A stretch of DNA of 64,000 nucleotides from Simmondsia chinensis (GCA_018398585.1 JAGTTD010000010.1:20706005-20770004); one strand, 5' to 3'; shown: positions 10,767 to 22,428, numbered from the stretch's first letter. The notes: generated from the letters alone by a model not told the origin. Made by a program: numbers and translations.

Positions 10767-11340
10767 CAAGTCTTGGGCAATTTACACCCTGATGCTAATT
10801 AGGCCAAGTCATCGGCTGCTTTATTCCATTCCCTAGGAATATGTTCAAACTACGCACTGTCAAATTTACTCAATAGCTTATGAACTACTGATAAGTATTG
10901 ATTTAAGGTATTGCTCAAACATTGAATTCCCCTTTGACTTGGAAAATTACCAATTGCGAATCCCCCTTGATGATAATATTGCGGACTTGCATTTCCAAGA
11001 GAGTTTTTAAGCCTATTATAAATGCTTCATACTTTGTCCTGTTATTCGAACATTTTCCAACTAGAGTAACGACCAATTTGGTGACGGTCTTAGCAGGAGA
11101 TTATATCACAATTCCAACCCCAGCACTTGAATTTGTCCATGATCCATTGAAGAATAACTTCCAAGAGACCATTTCCACTACCAAGAGTTGGCCTAGCTCA
11201 TAGTCCAAGCCAGTATTAATGCTTGGGTGGTCAGCTAAAAAAATTGCTAAGGCTTGGCTCTTTATTGACTTTTGTGATACGTAAACCAACTCAAAATGAA
11301 GCAGAGCTATAATCAACTTTTTCAACCTTCCCCGTATAAA
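10767..11340 (-). pseudogene. M1 second (Tat-type) RNase H
   Basis: The minus strand reads SQKSIKSQALAIFLADHPS (about 11272), then WKLFFNGSWTNSSAGVGIVI (11101-11160). After a frame change, NNRTKYEAFIIGLK (with Glu) and IIIKGDSQLVIGKFS follow. This is the additional RNase H that Tat-lineage elements carry between the ordinary RNase H and integrase. In the family it degrades the RNA strand during reverse transcription. In FFNGS an Asn replaces the first catalytic Asp, and the reading frame is broken. The domain is also separated from its C-terminal part near 2890 by the Athila insertion. Confidence 0.82.
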
Positions 11341-11343
11341 TGG

Positions 11344-12823
11344 TCAATCTAGCATGTATTTAAGGACATATGTTTGAGCAACTACATATATAGTGAATGC
11401 CAAGAAGTAATGTCTCAATTTTATTGATGCACAGAATAACGATAGACACAATTTTTCAAACGAGGTGTATTGTATTTCACATTCATTTAAGCATTGACAA
11501 AGGTAGAAAACAACCTGGTCGAACACTTACTCATTATCTTGTACAAGTAAACAACCAGCAGATTCCCCAGAAGCAGAGACATAAATCTTCAAAGGTTTGC
11601 CCTGGTTTTGTGGAATAAGGATCGAGGGCCTGATGAAGTACTCCGTAATGGCCTCGAAGGCTATTTGATGTGGCTTCTCTAACTTGAAGTCCTTCTCAGA
11701 TTTGAGCCTTTGTAGTTGAGAGAAGACTTTCATTTTTTCTGCAATATTTGAGATAATACATCTTAAGAAATTAGCCTACCCTAGGAAGCATTAAAGATCC
11801 TTTTTATTTGAAGGTGGTTTGGCTGTTGGATGGCCTTAGACTTATTAATATCCACCTCAATGCCCTTCTGGATCACCAAAGAACCAAGAAAGTTTCTAGC
11901 ACGCACACCAAAAGCACATTTTAATGGATTATCTTAAGGTTAGGGGTCCTTATTCTAGGGAATGCACCCATCAAGTCTTTCAAGTGTTTAACTTGGGATT
12001 TTGATTCAACCACAATGTTATCTCTATAGACTTCAGAGTCTTGCCAATGAGACCATGAAAGATCATGTTCATGGCTCTTTGGTAGGTGGCACCATCATTC
12101 CTCAAACCAAATGGCATAGCCACCCACTCGAATGTCCCTATTGACCAAGGACACCTGAATGTCATCTTATGGTTATCCTCTGAAGGAATCATAACTCGGT
12201 TGTACCCACCCACATCAGCCATCCATGAAGGACAAAACTTCATGCCTCTGAGCTAAGTTAATGAGCACATAAGCGATAGGCATTGGGTATTCGTCCTTTG
12301 GGGTGGCTGCATTCAGATACCTGAAGTCAATATAGACCTTGATTTTGTCATTCCTTTTACTGATAGGAACAACATTTACCAGACATTTGAAGTATCTGAC
12401 AATCCTGATAAACTTGGCCTTTAAGAGCCTTTCGATCTCTTCCTTGACCAAATTGATAACTTGTTCGAACATTCTCCTTTGGGCCTGATTGATGGGTCTC
12501 GAACCTGGCTTGATAAGAAGCCTATACTAAACCGCCTTTCTGTCTACGCCAGGCATCTCATGACGATCCCAAGCAAAATAGTCCTCGAATTCCCCAAGTA
12601 AAGTCAAGTACTACTCTATTTGTCCTTGATAAAGTAAAGCACTTAGATAGGTTGGTGTTGGGGCTTTTATCAAGCCTAAATTGACCTCGAGGAGGTGATC
12701 TTGGACTTCAGGCATCAAATCCTCCATTTCGGCAGGTGTTGCTCTTAAGTCAAAGAGTTCCATCTTCTCTTTTTGTGCAGTATGGACCTGAAAGGCTACT
12801 TGGTCCATAGCTGATCTCAGCAT
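11344..12823 (-). pseudogene. M1 reverse transcriptase and RNase H
   Basis: Reading leftwards: DHLLEVNLG (12700 region), FEDYFAWDRHEMPG, KEEIERLLKAKFIRI, then IDFRYLNAATPKDEYPMPIA (12300), FEWVAMPFGLRNDGATYQRA (12100), the connection domain and RNase H with IYVSASGESAGCLLVQ, SFEKLCLSLFCASIKLRHYF and a YMLD end. The order and wording are those of Tat-lineage gypsy pol. The catalytic YIDD box near 12025 reads YRDN, so polymerase activity is lost. Several stops and at least two frameshifts split the region. Confidence 0.87.
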
Positions 12824-13172
12824 GCCAAGCCATGAGCCTTACTAGTGCTGAGGAAATGGCCTCTTGGGCTAGTAATTAGAGGTCTTAGGCCCTTCGCATT
12901 GGGGTTCTAGCATGCCTTGAAAGTCTCCTTCTTTAAGAAGGGCCCTCATGAATCCTCAGATGTTAGAGTCTTCAAACTCTGCATTCAATTGCAGCCTCAG
13001 TCAATGGGCTGTTAAGGATGGCAATCATGTGCTGTCGTTGGGTATATTGTGGAGTGTTTCATTTAACAACAAGTGTTCCCATGCCATCTTCTTAGAATTT
13101 TGCCTCCATATTGCCAGAGCAAGCCATGTATGGCCTGTTATCTACCATAAAAACCTCTTATTTGTCATGGTT
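12824..13172 (-). other. M1 protease-RT linker
   Basis: A degenerate minus-strand segment joins the protease (right) to the reverse transcriptase (left). No further domain is recognised and no plus-strand gene is supported. Confidence 0.5.
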
Positions 13173-13712
13173 TTAGAAGATTAACAACTGATGAAGTGAA
13201 GAAGGGATACAATAATTGGCATGTAACCAATCTCTCCCAAACAAAGCATTGTAGCTCGAGGTAGTATCCACAACAATTAAAGCTATTAGCTTCCTTAGGC
13301 TGCCAATTGTTAAGTCAATCGGGATGACCCCTTCAGATTTAGTACTAGCTCCATAAAAGCCACAGATTGAAACTATCAAAGTAATTAGATCATTTCAAGA
13401 TTTTCCAATGACCCCTAACATATATTTAGGCAGAACATTGTTGGCAGCGCCATTGTCCACCAAGACCCTATTCATCAATATGCCATCAAATTTGGCCTTG
13501 ATGTATAGGGCCTTGACGTGTTTATTGGTAAGCATCATCTTCATTATGTCAAGTGATTCATCAGGCGATTTAAATGCTGGGGTGTTAACTTTAAAAAACA
13601 AGGGATCAAGGTTACCTTTGATGGCTGCTACTTCCGCCACAAGCTCCACTGGAGGATCCTCATTTGATGTTATAGCATATCCCTTAAGGGCTTCTTGAGT
13701 GTCAGTTTCCAT
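13173..13712 (-). pseudogene. M1 aspartic protease
   Basis: Minus-strand reading: VKALYIKAKFDGILMNRVLV, then VDNGAANNVLPKYMLGVIGK (about 13400-13460), and after a frame change ICGFYGASTKSEGVIPIDLT, NALFGRDWLHANYCIPSSLH. The DNGA active site and the later GRDW(L/I)H segment are typical of Tat-lineage gypsy proteases. In the family it matures the polyprotein. It is split in two frames here and is considered inactive. Confidence 0.82.
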
Positions 13713-14009
13713 GAACTATAAAGGAAGGAGTAGTGTAGTTCTAACATCAACTTTTTCTGGGAGAGTCCCAAATTGTATCGGGATACATTGGTTTGCTCCC
13801 CTTTTCGAGCTGACAACCATGGGTGTGTCCTGATCTTGGTGTTAAGGAGTGCCAGTCATTGGCGTATCCTGCTCTAGAGGCTGATTCTCTGGATCGACCC
13901 TCGGGGTTTGAGACTCCTTCATTGGTTGGGGAGTGTCATTCTCGTGGAAGTAATTCTAAATATCAGACCATGTTGGCACAATAGGCCATAGAGGTTCCAC
14001 TACGTTGAT

Positions 14010-14079
<70 letters not shown>

Positions 14080-14990
14080 GGGGGCGGTATTCCCCCACTT
14101 CCTTAGCTGCTCCCTCGGCTAGGGAATTCTTAGCAAGCTGATCCCACCAAGACCCTCACCCTTCAGAGGATGAGAGGCTAGCTTATCTCTCGAGCTTCTA
14201 GTGTTTCTGCCCTATATCGGTAGTATCAAATTTTTGGACTTAGTCGTTGGATCCTCGAGATCCATTTGCTCAGTTTGCTTGCCCTTGCGGACTCTAGCTT
14301 CCTCTTGGGAGAGCCTAGTTAAGCAAGTATTTAGCAAAGTCCTTTGCTGAGCTGCCTTCTCTTTTACATTTTGGTAAGGTTAGAGGGACAAACCTCCCCA
14401 TGTCCAGGTGATTTCTTCTCCAGACATTATCAAATCAGACCCCAAAAGGTTGGTGTCCTGATTGTCGTGGTGCCTAACTGGTGTCCACGTCTTGTAGGTG
14501 GTAATTCAGGTTTTTCTTTGGATGCCCAGTTCTCATAATGATGTAGGTCTTTTGAGGAGGCTCCTTGGGAGATTTAACTTGACGAGACTTCTCTGATGGA
14601 ATTTTTCACTCCAGGAGGGTGTCTGCAGGTGATATATAGAGGCAACAGCCTGATTCTTCTCATTGCCGCCTGTATCCTCCCACAGTATTGCTAGTGTGCT
14701 TTGTAGGAAATCCTTTCAATAGGAAATCCTTTCAAAATCGCAAGATACTTTCTCCTAGCTCATGAGGCCTTGAGAGGGCCCCTAGTTGCCATTTAACACC
14801 CTTGCCAACTCCTAAGCCACTATCAGCGTAATGGCGGAGGTGTTACGGAGCTTGAACAACAAGTTTATAAAAACAACACATTGCTTGTAGGATAGAGTTT
14901 AGAGATATGCCAACGGCATATTCCATCATCCAATGTGTGCATAAGTCTAAGGAAGCTTAATATCCCCACAATGACCAACTGCTCAAACAG
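13713..14990 (-). other. M1 gag-protease spacer with simple repeat
   Basis: No clear domain is seen on either strand. The region holds a (GA)n-(G)n tract, annotated separately, and short open frames without family resemblance. By position it is the spacer between gag and protease in M1. Confidence 0.5.
14013..14078 (+). repeat. (GA)n followed by about 30 consecutive G
   Basis: Roughly 18 GA dinucleotides are followed without a break by a pure guanine run (14049-14078), then T, five G, C and GG. It is a compound purine microsatellite capable of quadruplex or triplex formation. The true length may differ because such tracts are hard to sequence. Confidence 0.9.
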
Positions 14991-15846
14991 GTGGTTAGCT
15001 ACTCTTGCCTTCTGAAAGTTTGTTGAGGACCATTTTTCTCTTGTAGGGGGTAAAGGGATTAGTTAGAATGCTACAAGGATTACTCTTAACAATGGTGTCG
15101 ATAGCATTAACTTGAAGAGGGCCAGGGGAGGGGTCTTTATCTACACCCATCTGTCCTTCTCCTTGGAAGATTAATTCCCTTGCTTTTATAGAATTTTGAA
15201 CCACATTCCTAAAGATAATGCAGTTATTTGTTGAATGGATCAACGACTCATGCCATTTACAATATACCTTCCCCATATTATAATTGGGTTAGGTTTTCAA
15301 AGTTTACCCCTGATCTTGAGTTTGTTATTTGCCTTAAAGCCAATCAAATATTATATCAGCTCTTGAGAGGTCAAATAAGTACTTTCTCAAGCCTTAGGAT
15401 TGATAAGACTTCTTGGCTTTGACATCCTACTTAACCAAAGGACTGCAAACCATATGAGGCCCCTTGACATATTCAACAACGTCAATCTCGTAAGGAGGAT
15501 CTCCATCCTCTTCGACTAGATCATGTATGTAAGTCCGATACACGCTATTTTTCTTCAAGCTTTCTTCTTTCAAAAGCGCCTCGCATCTAGTAGTGCATTC
15601 TACCAACTGTAGGAGCGTTATGAAGTTAGCACCTTCAAATTTCATCCTAAATTCAATATCTAAGCCATTTACGGATAGCTTGGCTTATTCAACTTCAAGA
15701 AGGGCTAGTGTGCACTTTAACTTAGCTCTCCTGAACCAATTAATGTAATGTTCCACAAATTCGTCCAACTTTTGTCTCATTCGAGCCAAGTTAGACATGT
15801 AAGTTCTTAATTCCATTCTCGGAAACTAGGCTTTTGCCATATCATC
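14990..15846 (-). pseudogene. M1 gag, C-terminal half with zinc finger
   Basis: The minus strand reads MRQKLDEFVEHYINWFRRAK, AKLSVNGLDIEFRMKFEGAN, LLQLVECTTRCEALLKEE (15650-15800), then VVEYVKGPHMVC, and finally VYCKWHESLIHSTNNCIIFR (about 15210-15270), a C/H-rich finger typical of Tat-lineage gag. It ends near VDKDPSPGPLQVNAID. Gag coats the element RNA. The capsid N-terminal part is separated by C1 and the CACTA element and resumes at 21680-21698 and 38728. Stops interrupt it at several points. Confidence 0.85.
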
Positions 15847-16210
15847 TGTTATGAATTGCTATGATTCCTAGTCATTGAGTTGTAATAAAGCTTGTTGCCA
15901 AAGTGTAATAGCTTGTTAGTTAGTTAGTTGTTTGGCGCCATTATTGTGTAAATTTGAATTGTTCGATTGAGTCCTTTTGGCGGCAATGTTGTTAGCCATG
16001 CCTTAGGTTCCTAACTCTTTGAATCTTGATTCTTGTAAGTAGCTTGATTCTTGTAATGGAAAGGCATTCAATGAAAATATCTACCATATCTCTTTGAGAT
16101 ATTTCTTTCTCTCATCTAACTCTTTCTGTATTCTCTCATCCCTTTCAATTCTCTTCTCATCTTATTATTTTTCATTAGTTAAACTTTAAGGTTCATCAAG
16201 AGGTTTAACA
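15847..16210 (+). repeat. C1 5' LTR
   Basis: It runs from TGTTATGAATTGC to GGTTTAACA. It holds TTTGGCGCCA (15931-15940), TTTTGGCGGCAA (15975-15986) and a TCTCATC-rich pyrimidine segment before its end. Confidence 0.95.
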
Positions 16211-16212
16211 AC

Positions 16213-16225
16213 TGGTATCAGAGCC
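16213..16225 (+). promoter_or_regulatory. C1 primer-binding site (tRNA-iMet)
   Basis: TGGTATCAGAGCC, two bases after the LTR, is complementary to the 3' end of initiator methionine tRNA. Confidence 0.9.
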
Positions 16226-16313
16226 TTGTTTGGCTTCCAATTCAATTATGAATTCAATTCTGAATTCGGTTGATCACAATCGGTGGTTCCTGTAAATTGA
16301 CATAAACAACAAA

Positions 16314-17780
16314 ATGAGATTGATGCAAATTGACTCAAATGTAATGGCATTGACTAATGGAGTTATGACAAGATCAGTAGCTGCTAGAGCAGCAGTAAAT
16401 CCTTCGTATGCAGAGGTGGTTGGAGGTAATGTAGAAAGTGTACCGCGAGTAAGCAATATAGATGGTTGGAGTGCACAATTTTCAGCGATGAAGGCGCAAT
16501 TCAATCAGACGCTGCAGTAAAAGGAACAAAGGAATGATGATCGAATACGCCTTATGTTGAAGGAGCAGGAGCATGCTTTCAATGAGAGATTCAATTTGCA
16601 TTCCTAGCGAATCGATGAGAAAGTTGCAGATCAAATTAATCAACATAGGCAACAATTGGAAGAAAATTGTCACTGAGCGAATTGATCAATAGACGCTGTT
16701 GTTTAATGAAAAGATTGCTGAAATTTAGAATCAACTCAGCAAGCAAACTATGCCTTTAGTCCTTGAACCTCTGCCCCTGGCTAGCCCATTACCTATGAAT
16801 CAATAGATGAGGCCTCCGGTAATGATGCAATCCCATGTTTCTGTTGGAGCTGCAGCCGTCAGTGAAAGACCTCGTGTGATGACTACAGCAGCTGATGTGA
16901 GAACTCAGACTCAGGGTCAAGAGAATGAAGCATCTGCTGGACAGGATCAGCCATTAGATCAAAATCAATTAAGACCTTCAAGCTTGATTGTAGCACAGGC
17001 TATTCGACCTCCTGAACTCCCAGACAGTCATAGGTCTGCAAGTTTGATTGAAGAGCAATTTGATTGACCTCCGGATCATTGAACTCAGCAACGATCTGGC
17101 AATAATGATGTTTCATCCAATAGTAGAGGTAGTGGCTGCAGAAAACCAAGGGTACGGATTGATTCCTTCGATGGCAAGCAGCCTCATTCATGGTTGAGGA
17201 GATGTGATCGTTATTTCCATTTTTACCACATTGAGGAGGCTGAAAAGGTCCAAATTGCTGTTGTTTACCTCCTTGGAGACCATGAGGTATGGTTTTATAG
17301 TTTGTTGAAAAGCATTCCTACTCTCACTTAGGCTGAATTTGTGAAAGAATGTGTGAACGATATGGTGATGAAGATTCTAGTGATATTGTTGACAAATTCA
17401 ATAAGGTGACACAAGAAACTTCAGTAAGGGAATACATGATAAGGTTTGAAAACCTTAGAGCTAGTATGATAGCTGAAAATCCCCATGCCACTGAGGCTTA
17501 CTATGTGTCAAATTTTATTAGTGGATTGAAGCCCAAGGTTAAGAATCTCGTGAAAGCAGTTGGTTCTACAACATTGTCTATGGCTTATGCTAAGGCTAAA
17601 CTTTATGAGGCAACAGTTTTGGCTTCAAATGAAGGAAACAAAGCTCGTGGAGGTAGTGTTAAGTTCTAGAAAGGATCTGTTAGGCCTAATACTTACCGAT
17701 CAAAAGAAAAGAGGCCTCAAAGGCTCTGTTATAAATGCAATCAACCTTCTCAATTTGGTCACAAGTGTAATCCCAAGTTC
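16314..17780 (+). pseudogene. C1 gag
   Basis: From the ATG at 16314 (MRLMQIDSNVMALTNG) the frame is broken by stops at about 16518 and later. A Q-rich spacer leads to the capsid core: VRIDSFDGKQPHSWLRRCDR (about 17157), EVWFYSLLKS, then ERYGDEDSSDIVDKFNKVTQ (17355), YMIRFENLRAS, ISGLKPKVKNLVKA. The CCHC knuckle LCYKCNQPSQFGHKCNP is at about 17730-17780. This is the Retrotrans_gag architecture shared by C2, R1 and R2. Stops and frameshifts make it a pseudogene. Confidence 0.87.
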
Positions 17781-17904
17781 CTTATGACAGCTGAAGGGTT
17801 TAGTGCTGATGAACAATCGGAGGAGGAAAAAATCTGATGTTGATGGTGATGATTCAGATCAAGAGGTATTGGAAGATCATGTGGATGATGAAGTTGCAAT
17901 TTAA

Positions 17905-18231
17905 ATGAAGGCCTTGACTGGTAATGGTGCTCATAACACAATTCGGATCAGAGGCAAGGTTGGAAAGAAGTCTATTATCATCCTCATTGATAGTGGGAGT
18001 ACACATAGTTTCATTGATCCAAAAGTGGTTAAGAAGGTGGGCCACGGAGTGATTAAAACTCATCCTCTTGCAGTGACAGTAGCCGATGGAAATTCAGTGA
18101 TGACTCAGGACAAGTGTCAAGGATTTCAATGGACTATTCAAGATCAAAAGTATGGCTATGACTTTAGGATCTTGCCCTTAGGTGGATGTGATATGGTTCT
18201 TGGAGTTGATTGGATAGATCATATAGCCTAG
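17905..18231 (+). pseudogene. C1 aspartic protease
   Basis: An open frame of about 108 codons reads MKALTGNGAHNTIRIRGKVG, then SIIILIDSGSTHSFIDPKVV with an intact DSGS active site, VTVADGNSVM and LPLGGCDMVLGVDWI. It matches the gypsy retropepsin pattern found again in R1, R2 and C2. The polyprotein frame is interrupted by stops before and after it, so it would not be made as a fusion today. Confidence 0.88.
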
Positions 18232-18299
18232 TTTTGTTTGATTTTGTGAAGCTGACAGTTTCTTTTGACATTCAAGGCTCCAACGTTTCGTTGAAAGGT

Positions 18300-19780
18300 G
18301 TCGCTGATCAGGCTCAATCGCAAATGGTTAAAGGAAAGAAGTTGGAGAAAGGACTTAGAAAAAGTGCTTATCAATGGATGGGGCAATTGTTTGCTATATC
18401 CCCAACTAAGATTGTGAAGGTCTTCCAGCCTGACGTTCAAGATATAATTGAAGACTTTGAGGATTTGTTGGAGCAGCCCAAGTTACTCCCTCCCAAAAGA
18501 AGTCTTGATCATGCCATTCCCCTCAAAACTGATGCTGAACTAGTGAAGCTTAGACCATACAAGTACCCACATGCTCAAAAGACTGAGATTGAGAAGCAAG
18601 TGGATGAATTGCTCAAGACAAGCTTTATAAGGCAGAGCCATAGCCCTTTTGCCTCTCCGGTCATCCTTGTTAAGAAGAAAGATGGGTCAGCAAGAATGTG
18701 TGTTGATTATAGCTACTCAATTCGATGACAGTGAAAGATAAATTTTCCATACCAGTTATAGATGATCTACTTGATGAGTTGTATGGAGCACAGATCTTCA
18801 CCAAGCTTGATTTGAGGTAAAGGTATCACCAAATCAGAGTATTGGAGCAAGATATATATAAGAATGCATTTAGAAGACACCATGGGCATTTCGAGTTTGT
18901 GGTAATGCCATTTGGATTGACCAATACTCCAGCTACCTTCCAAGCTCTCCTGAATGATGTGTTCAAACCGTTCTTAAGGAAATTTGTGTTGGTTTTCGTC
19001 AATGAAATTCTTATTTTTAGCTCATCCCCTGAGGACCATTTTAAACATCTGAAAGAAGTGTTCATGATCATGCGCAAGCACAAGTTGTATGCAAAATTGG
19101 CTAAGTGCTCTTTTGCTCAGTCTCATTTAGAATACTTGGGCCATGTGATATCTTATGATGGAGTCTCGACTGATCCTTCAAAGGTTCAACTATGAGGGAG
19201 TGGCCAATTCCAGTTATTCTAAAACAATTGAGGGGATTTCTGGGTTTGACAGGTTATTACCGCAAGTTTGTAGCTAAGTATGGGGCTATAGCCAAGCCTC
19301 TAACCTATCTATTGAAGAAAGATGCTTTCAAATGGACTGATGAAGCTCAGTTGGCTTTTGAGACCTTGAAGGCTGCAATGTGTCAAGCTCTAGTGTTGGC
19401 AATGCCGGATTTCTCTCTGGCATTTGTTTTAGAAACTAATGATTGTGGGAATAGGATTGGTACAGTTTTATCTCAGAGGGGAAGAACTATAGCTTATCTC
19501 AGCCAAGCATTAAGTCCCAAACATCAAGCCTTGTCCGCATATGAAAAAGAGTATCTTGCTATCTTACTTGGGGTAGAAAAGTGGAGACTTTTCAGGATGG
19601 ACATCATTTCACAAGCAAGACTGATCATCAAAGCCTAAAGCATCTCTTAGAATAGAAAATTGCTACAAGAATTCAGAGGAAAGTGTTAATGAAGATTTTG
19701 GGCCTTGATTATGACATCGAGTACAAGAAAGGGAAGGAAAATGTTGCGGCAGATGCTCTGTCACGCAGGTTGGAGGACAG
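18300..19780 (+). pseudogene. C1 reverse transcriptase and RNase H
   Basis: Blocks in order: LVKLRPYKYPHAQKTEIEKQ (18540), SPFASPVILVKKKDGSARMC, a frame change, [40 protein letters not shown] (18898), EYLGHVISYDG, then after a stop GFLGLTGYYRKFVAKYGAIA, FVLETNDCGNRIGTVLSQRG and YEKEYLAILLGVEKW. The polymerase FFDD-type box near 18997 reads FVNE, losing both catalytic aspartates. RNase H reads TND where TDA is usual. It is an inactive chromoviral polymerase. Confidence 0.88.
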
Positions 19781-19849
19781 TGAGCAGGGCTCGTGTGGGG
19801 CTCTTTCAGTGGTCACACCTTTTTAGGTGGAAGAGGCTCATCAGTCCTA

Positions 19850-21285
19850 TGTGGGAGATCCTTTTTCGTAAGAATGTATAGTAGCTTCTAGCATTTTCAG
19901 GATAGCAAACCTTGCTCCTGGTGCAGTATCGGGTGCAGTTTCTGAAGCTGAAATTTCTGTGACTCAAGGCCTTATCAGAATCAAAGGGAAGCTGTACATT
20001 GGAAACTCTACTGACCTCAGACATCAAATTATCAGTGTTTCACATGATTCTTCTTGGGGTGGTCACTCTAGAGTTGAAGGGACCTACCAAAGGCTCAAAT
20101 CTCATTTCTATTGGCCGGGAATGAAGAAGGATGTGACTAAATTTGCGCAATATTGTGAAGTTTGTCAGCAAACTGAGCTTGGAGATCATAGATACCAGGG
20201 CCTTCTTCAACCTTTACATGTTCCAGATGGTGTATGGGAACACATAAGCATGGATTTCATTGAAGGATTGTCGAAATCAGAAGGGAAAGAGGTGATCTAG
20301 GTTATAGTTGGTCGATTCACCAAGTTCAGCCATTTCATTGCTTTGGCTCGTCCTGTAACTGCTAAGAAATTGGCTCGTGTGTTCCTTAACAACATTTATA
20401 AGCTCCATGGACTGCCTCATTCTATAGTCTCTAATAGGGACAAGCTTTTCACTAGCCATTTCTGAAAGGAGTTGTTCAGTTTGCCCGGGACTACATTAGC
20501 CCTTAGTTCATCTTACCACCCACAAGCCGATGGAAAAACTGAAAGTGTTAATCAATATATTGAACAATACCTTAGAAGTATAGTGTTTAACCATCCAAAG
20601 GTGTGGCGGAAGTGGCTGTCATTGGCAGAGTATTGGTACAATACTCACTTCCATGCTTCTCTTAGAACTACTCCATTCAAGGCCTTGTATGGATATGATC
20701 CTCCATCTCCCTTTGTGTTGCAAGGCATTACTTCCCAAGTAACTGAAGTCACTGAATTAGTGCAGCAAAGGAAACATCTAATGCAACAGTTGAAGGATAA
20801 CCTTCAGCAATCCCAAGCCCGGATGAAGTTTTATGCAAACCGGAAGAGAGTGGATAGAAATTTTGATGTTGGGGACATGGTTTACCTAAAATTACAGCCA
20901 TACAGATAGTCTATGCATCTGTGAGGTGTAATGTGAAGCATTGTGCAAGGTTCTTTGGTCCATACAAAGTCTTGGAGAGGATTGGCAAAGTGGCATACAA
21001 GCTTAAACTTCCACCTAACTCATACATACATCTTGTTTTTCATGTTTCACTTCTTAAAAAGCAGGTTAAAAAGGCCAAAATCCATCTTCATCAACTTGGG
21101 AGGTTGGTTCCAGTGGTTCTTTGAGGCTGCAACCAGTAGATGTGCTGGACACATGGTTACTGCAGAAGGGTACCAAAAGCAGACCTGTGATGCTGGTGAC
21201 TTGGAGCAATCTGGATGAGTCGTTCAGTACTTGGGAAGGCCAAAGCTTCTGATTGAGCCAATGTCCCTCTTTTCATTCTTGAGGA
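19850..21285 (+). pseudogene. C1 integrase with C-terminal chromodomain
   Basis: The zinc-binding segment is GGHSRVEGTYQRLKSHFYWP (about 20059), then CEVCQQ. The core holds MDFIEGLSKSEGKEV, a stop, RFTKFSHFIALARPV, SNRDKLFTSHF, and SSYHPQADGKTESVNQYIEQ (20500 region). [13 protein letters not shown] is followed by the GPY/F-like part ([20 protein letters not shown]) and a chromodomain-like tail around 21130-21250 (VLDTW, then VTWSNLDESFSTWE). Chromodomains steer these integrases to heterochromatin. Stops at about 20299, 20463 and 20908 inactivate it. Confidence 0.87.
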
Positions 21286-21297
21286 CAAGAATGCTGT

Positions 21298-21311
21298 TAA
21301 GGGAGAGGAAT
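21298..21311 (+). promoter_or_regulatory. C1 polypurine tract
   Basis: TAAGGGAGAGGAAT lies directly before the 3' LTR. Matching tracts precede the 3' LTRs of R1 and R2. Confidence 0.85.
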
Positions 21312-21674
21312 TGTTATGAATTGCTATGATTTTTAGTCATTGAGCTGTAATAAGGCTTGTTGCCAAAGTGTAATAGCTTGTTACTTAGTTAGTTGTTTGG
21401 CGCCATTATTGTGTAAATTTGAATTGTTCAGTTGAGTCCTTTTGGCGGCAATGGTGTTAGCCGTGCCTTAGGTTCTTAATTCTTTGAATCCTGATTCTTA
21501 TAAGTAGCTTAATTCTTGTAATAGAAAGGCATTCAATGAAAATATCTACCATATCTCTTTGAGATATTTCTTTCCATCATCTAACTCTTCTTCTATTCTC
21601 TCATCCCGTTCAACTCTCTTCTCATTTATTCTTTTTCATTAGTTAAACTTTAAGATTCATCAAGAGGTTTAACA
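21312..21674 (+). repeat. C1 3' LTR
   Basis: A 363-bp copy runs from TGTTATGAATTGC to GGTTTAACA and is followed by the duplicated TCATC. TTTGGCGCCA (21396-21405) and TTTTGGCGGCAA (21440-21451) are conserved with the 5' copy. Confidence 0.95.
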
Positions 21675-21698
21675 TCATCCCAATACTAGATGGAATTT
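21675..21698 (-). pseudogene. 24-bp island of M1 gag between two insertions
   Basis: Only 24 bases of M1 separate C1 from the CACTA element: the TCATC duplication, then 16 bases, then the TTT duplication. On the minus strand, joined to 38728 onwards, the frame reads CLPPNSI, a stop, YWDDMAKA, a run typical of Tat-lineage capsid. This fixes both insertion points. Confidence 0.85.
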
Positions 21699-21716
21699 CA
21701 CTACAAGAAAATAAGG
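21699..21716 (+). repeat. CACTA-1 left terminal inverted repeat
   Basis: CACTACAAGAAAATAAGG pairs imperfectly with the right end. GTTAAAA and TCGTTAA motifs recur over the next 150 bp in both orientations, a subterminal pattern of En/Spm elements. Confidence 0.85.
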
Positions 21717-22260
21717 TTGTTAAAAGTGTGTGTGCAGTGCCTAGTTGCGACGGGATTAAAACACCTTCGTTAAAAGGTGGCACATGTTGGGCTTATAATG
21801 ACGGGCACTAAATGAGGTTGTTAATTTTACTCATAAATTGTCGTTAATGGGCTCAAGTAAGTGGTAAAATTTTGGTAAAACAAGTTAAAATTGTTAATTT
21901 TTTAAAATTTGGCCCTTTTTAATTTTATTATTGCCATTGTTTTTTAATTCTCTTAAATTTTCTAATTGACATCTCACCCATACATACCATAATTCAACTA
22001 ATACTTAATTCGATATTTTACTCTTTCAGTATATTTCAATTATTCTTGATATTTTTTATTTTATATACTAACATATAATTTTTTAATTAATTAAAAAAAT
22101 ATAATAAGTGAAATAATTTTACCAAAAAGACATCAAATTAATTGTGGACAAAAATCCTTTCCCTCCATACCCCGCATACTGACAAAACCCTAAATATTCA
22201 TATGCTTCACCCTCTCACTCAAACATCACCTACAGCAGCGAAGCAGAACCAGCAAACCGA

Positions 22261-22415
22261 CACCGATTCTTCACCGGTACTTTGCAAACCAGGGAACCAA
22301 CACCGATTCTATCACCGGTACTTCGTGAACTAAGGAACCAGCACTGATTCTTCACTGGTACTTCGTGAACCAGGGAACCAGCACCGATTCTTCACTAGTA
22401 CTTTGTGAACCAGCA
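22261..22415 (+). repeat. 40-bp tandem repeat, about 3.9 copies
   Basis: Units start at 22261, 22301, 22342 and 22382 with the pattern CACCGATTCTTCACCGGTAC followed by a TTCGTGAACC/AGGGAACCAG half. They lie in the 5' leader of CACTA-1, upstream of the transposase. Confidence 0.92.
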
Positions 22416-22428
22416 CACAGCAGGTGAT

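Larger units (their letters stand above)
15847..21674 (+). mobile_element. C1: full-length chromovirus (Ty3/gypsy) in M1 gag
   Basis: A 5828-bp element has 364- and 363-bp LTRs, a TCATC target duplication (15842-15846 and 21675-21679), a tRNA-iMet primer site and a polypurine tract. Gag, protease, RT, RNase H, integrase and a C-terminal chromodomain are all present in that order but broken by stops. By eye the two LTRs differ at about 25 positions (about 7 percent), so it is not recent. Confidence 0.95.

Noticed and set aside
22142..22333. 63-codon plus frame upstream of the CACTA transposase
   Set aside because: It is formed partly by the 40-bp tandem repeat and has no link to a transposase domain.
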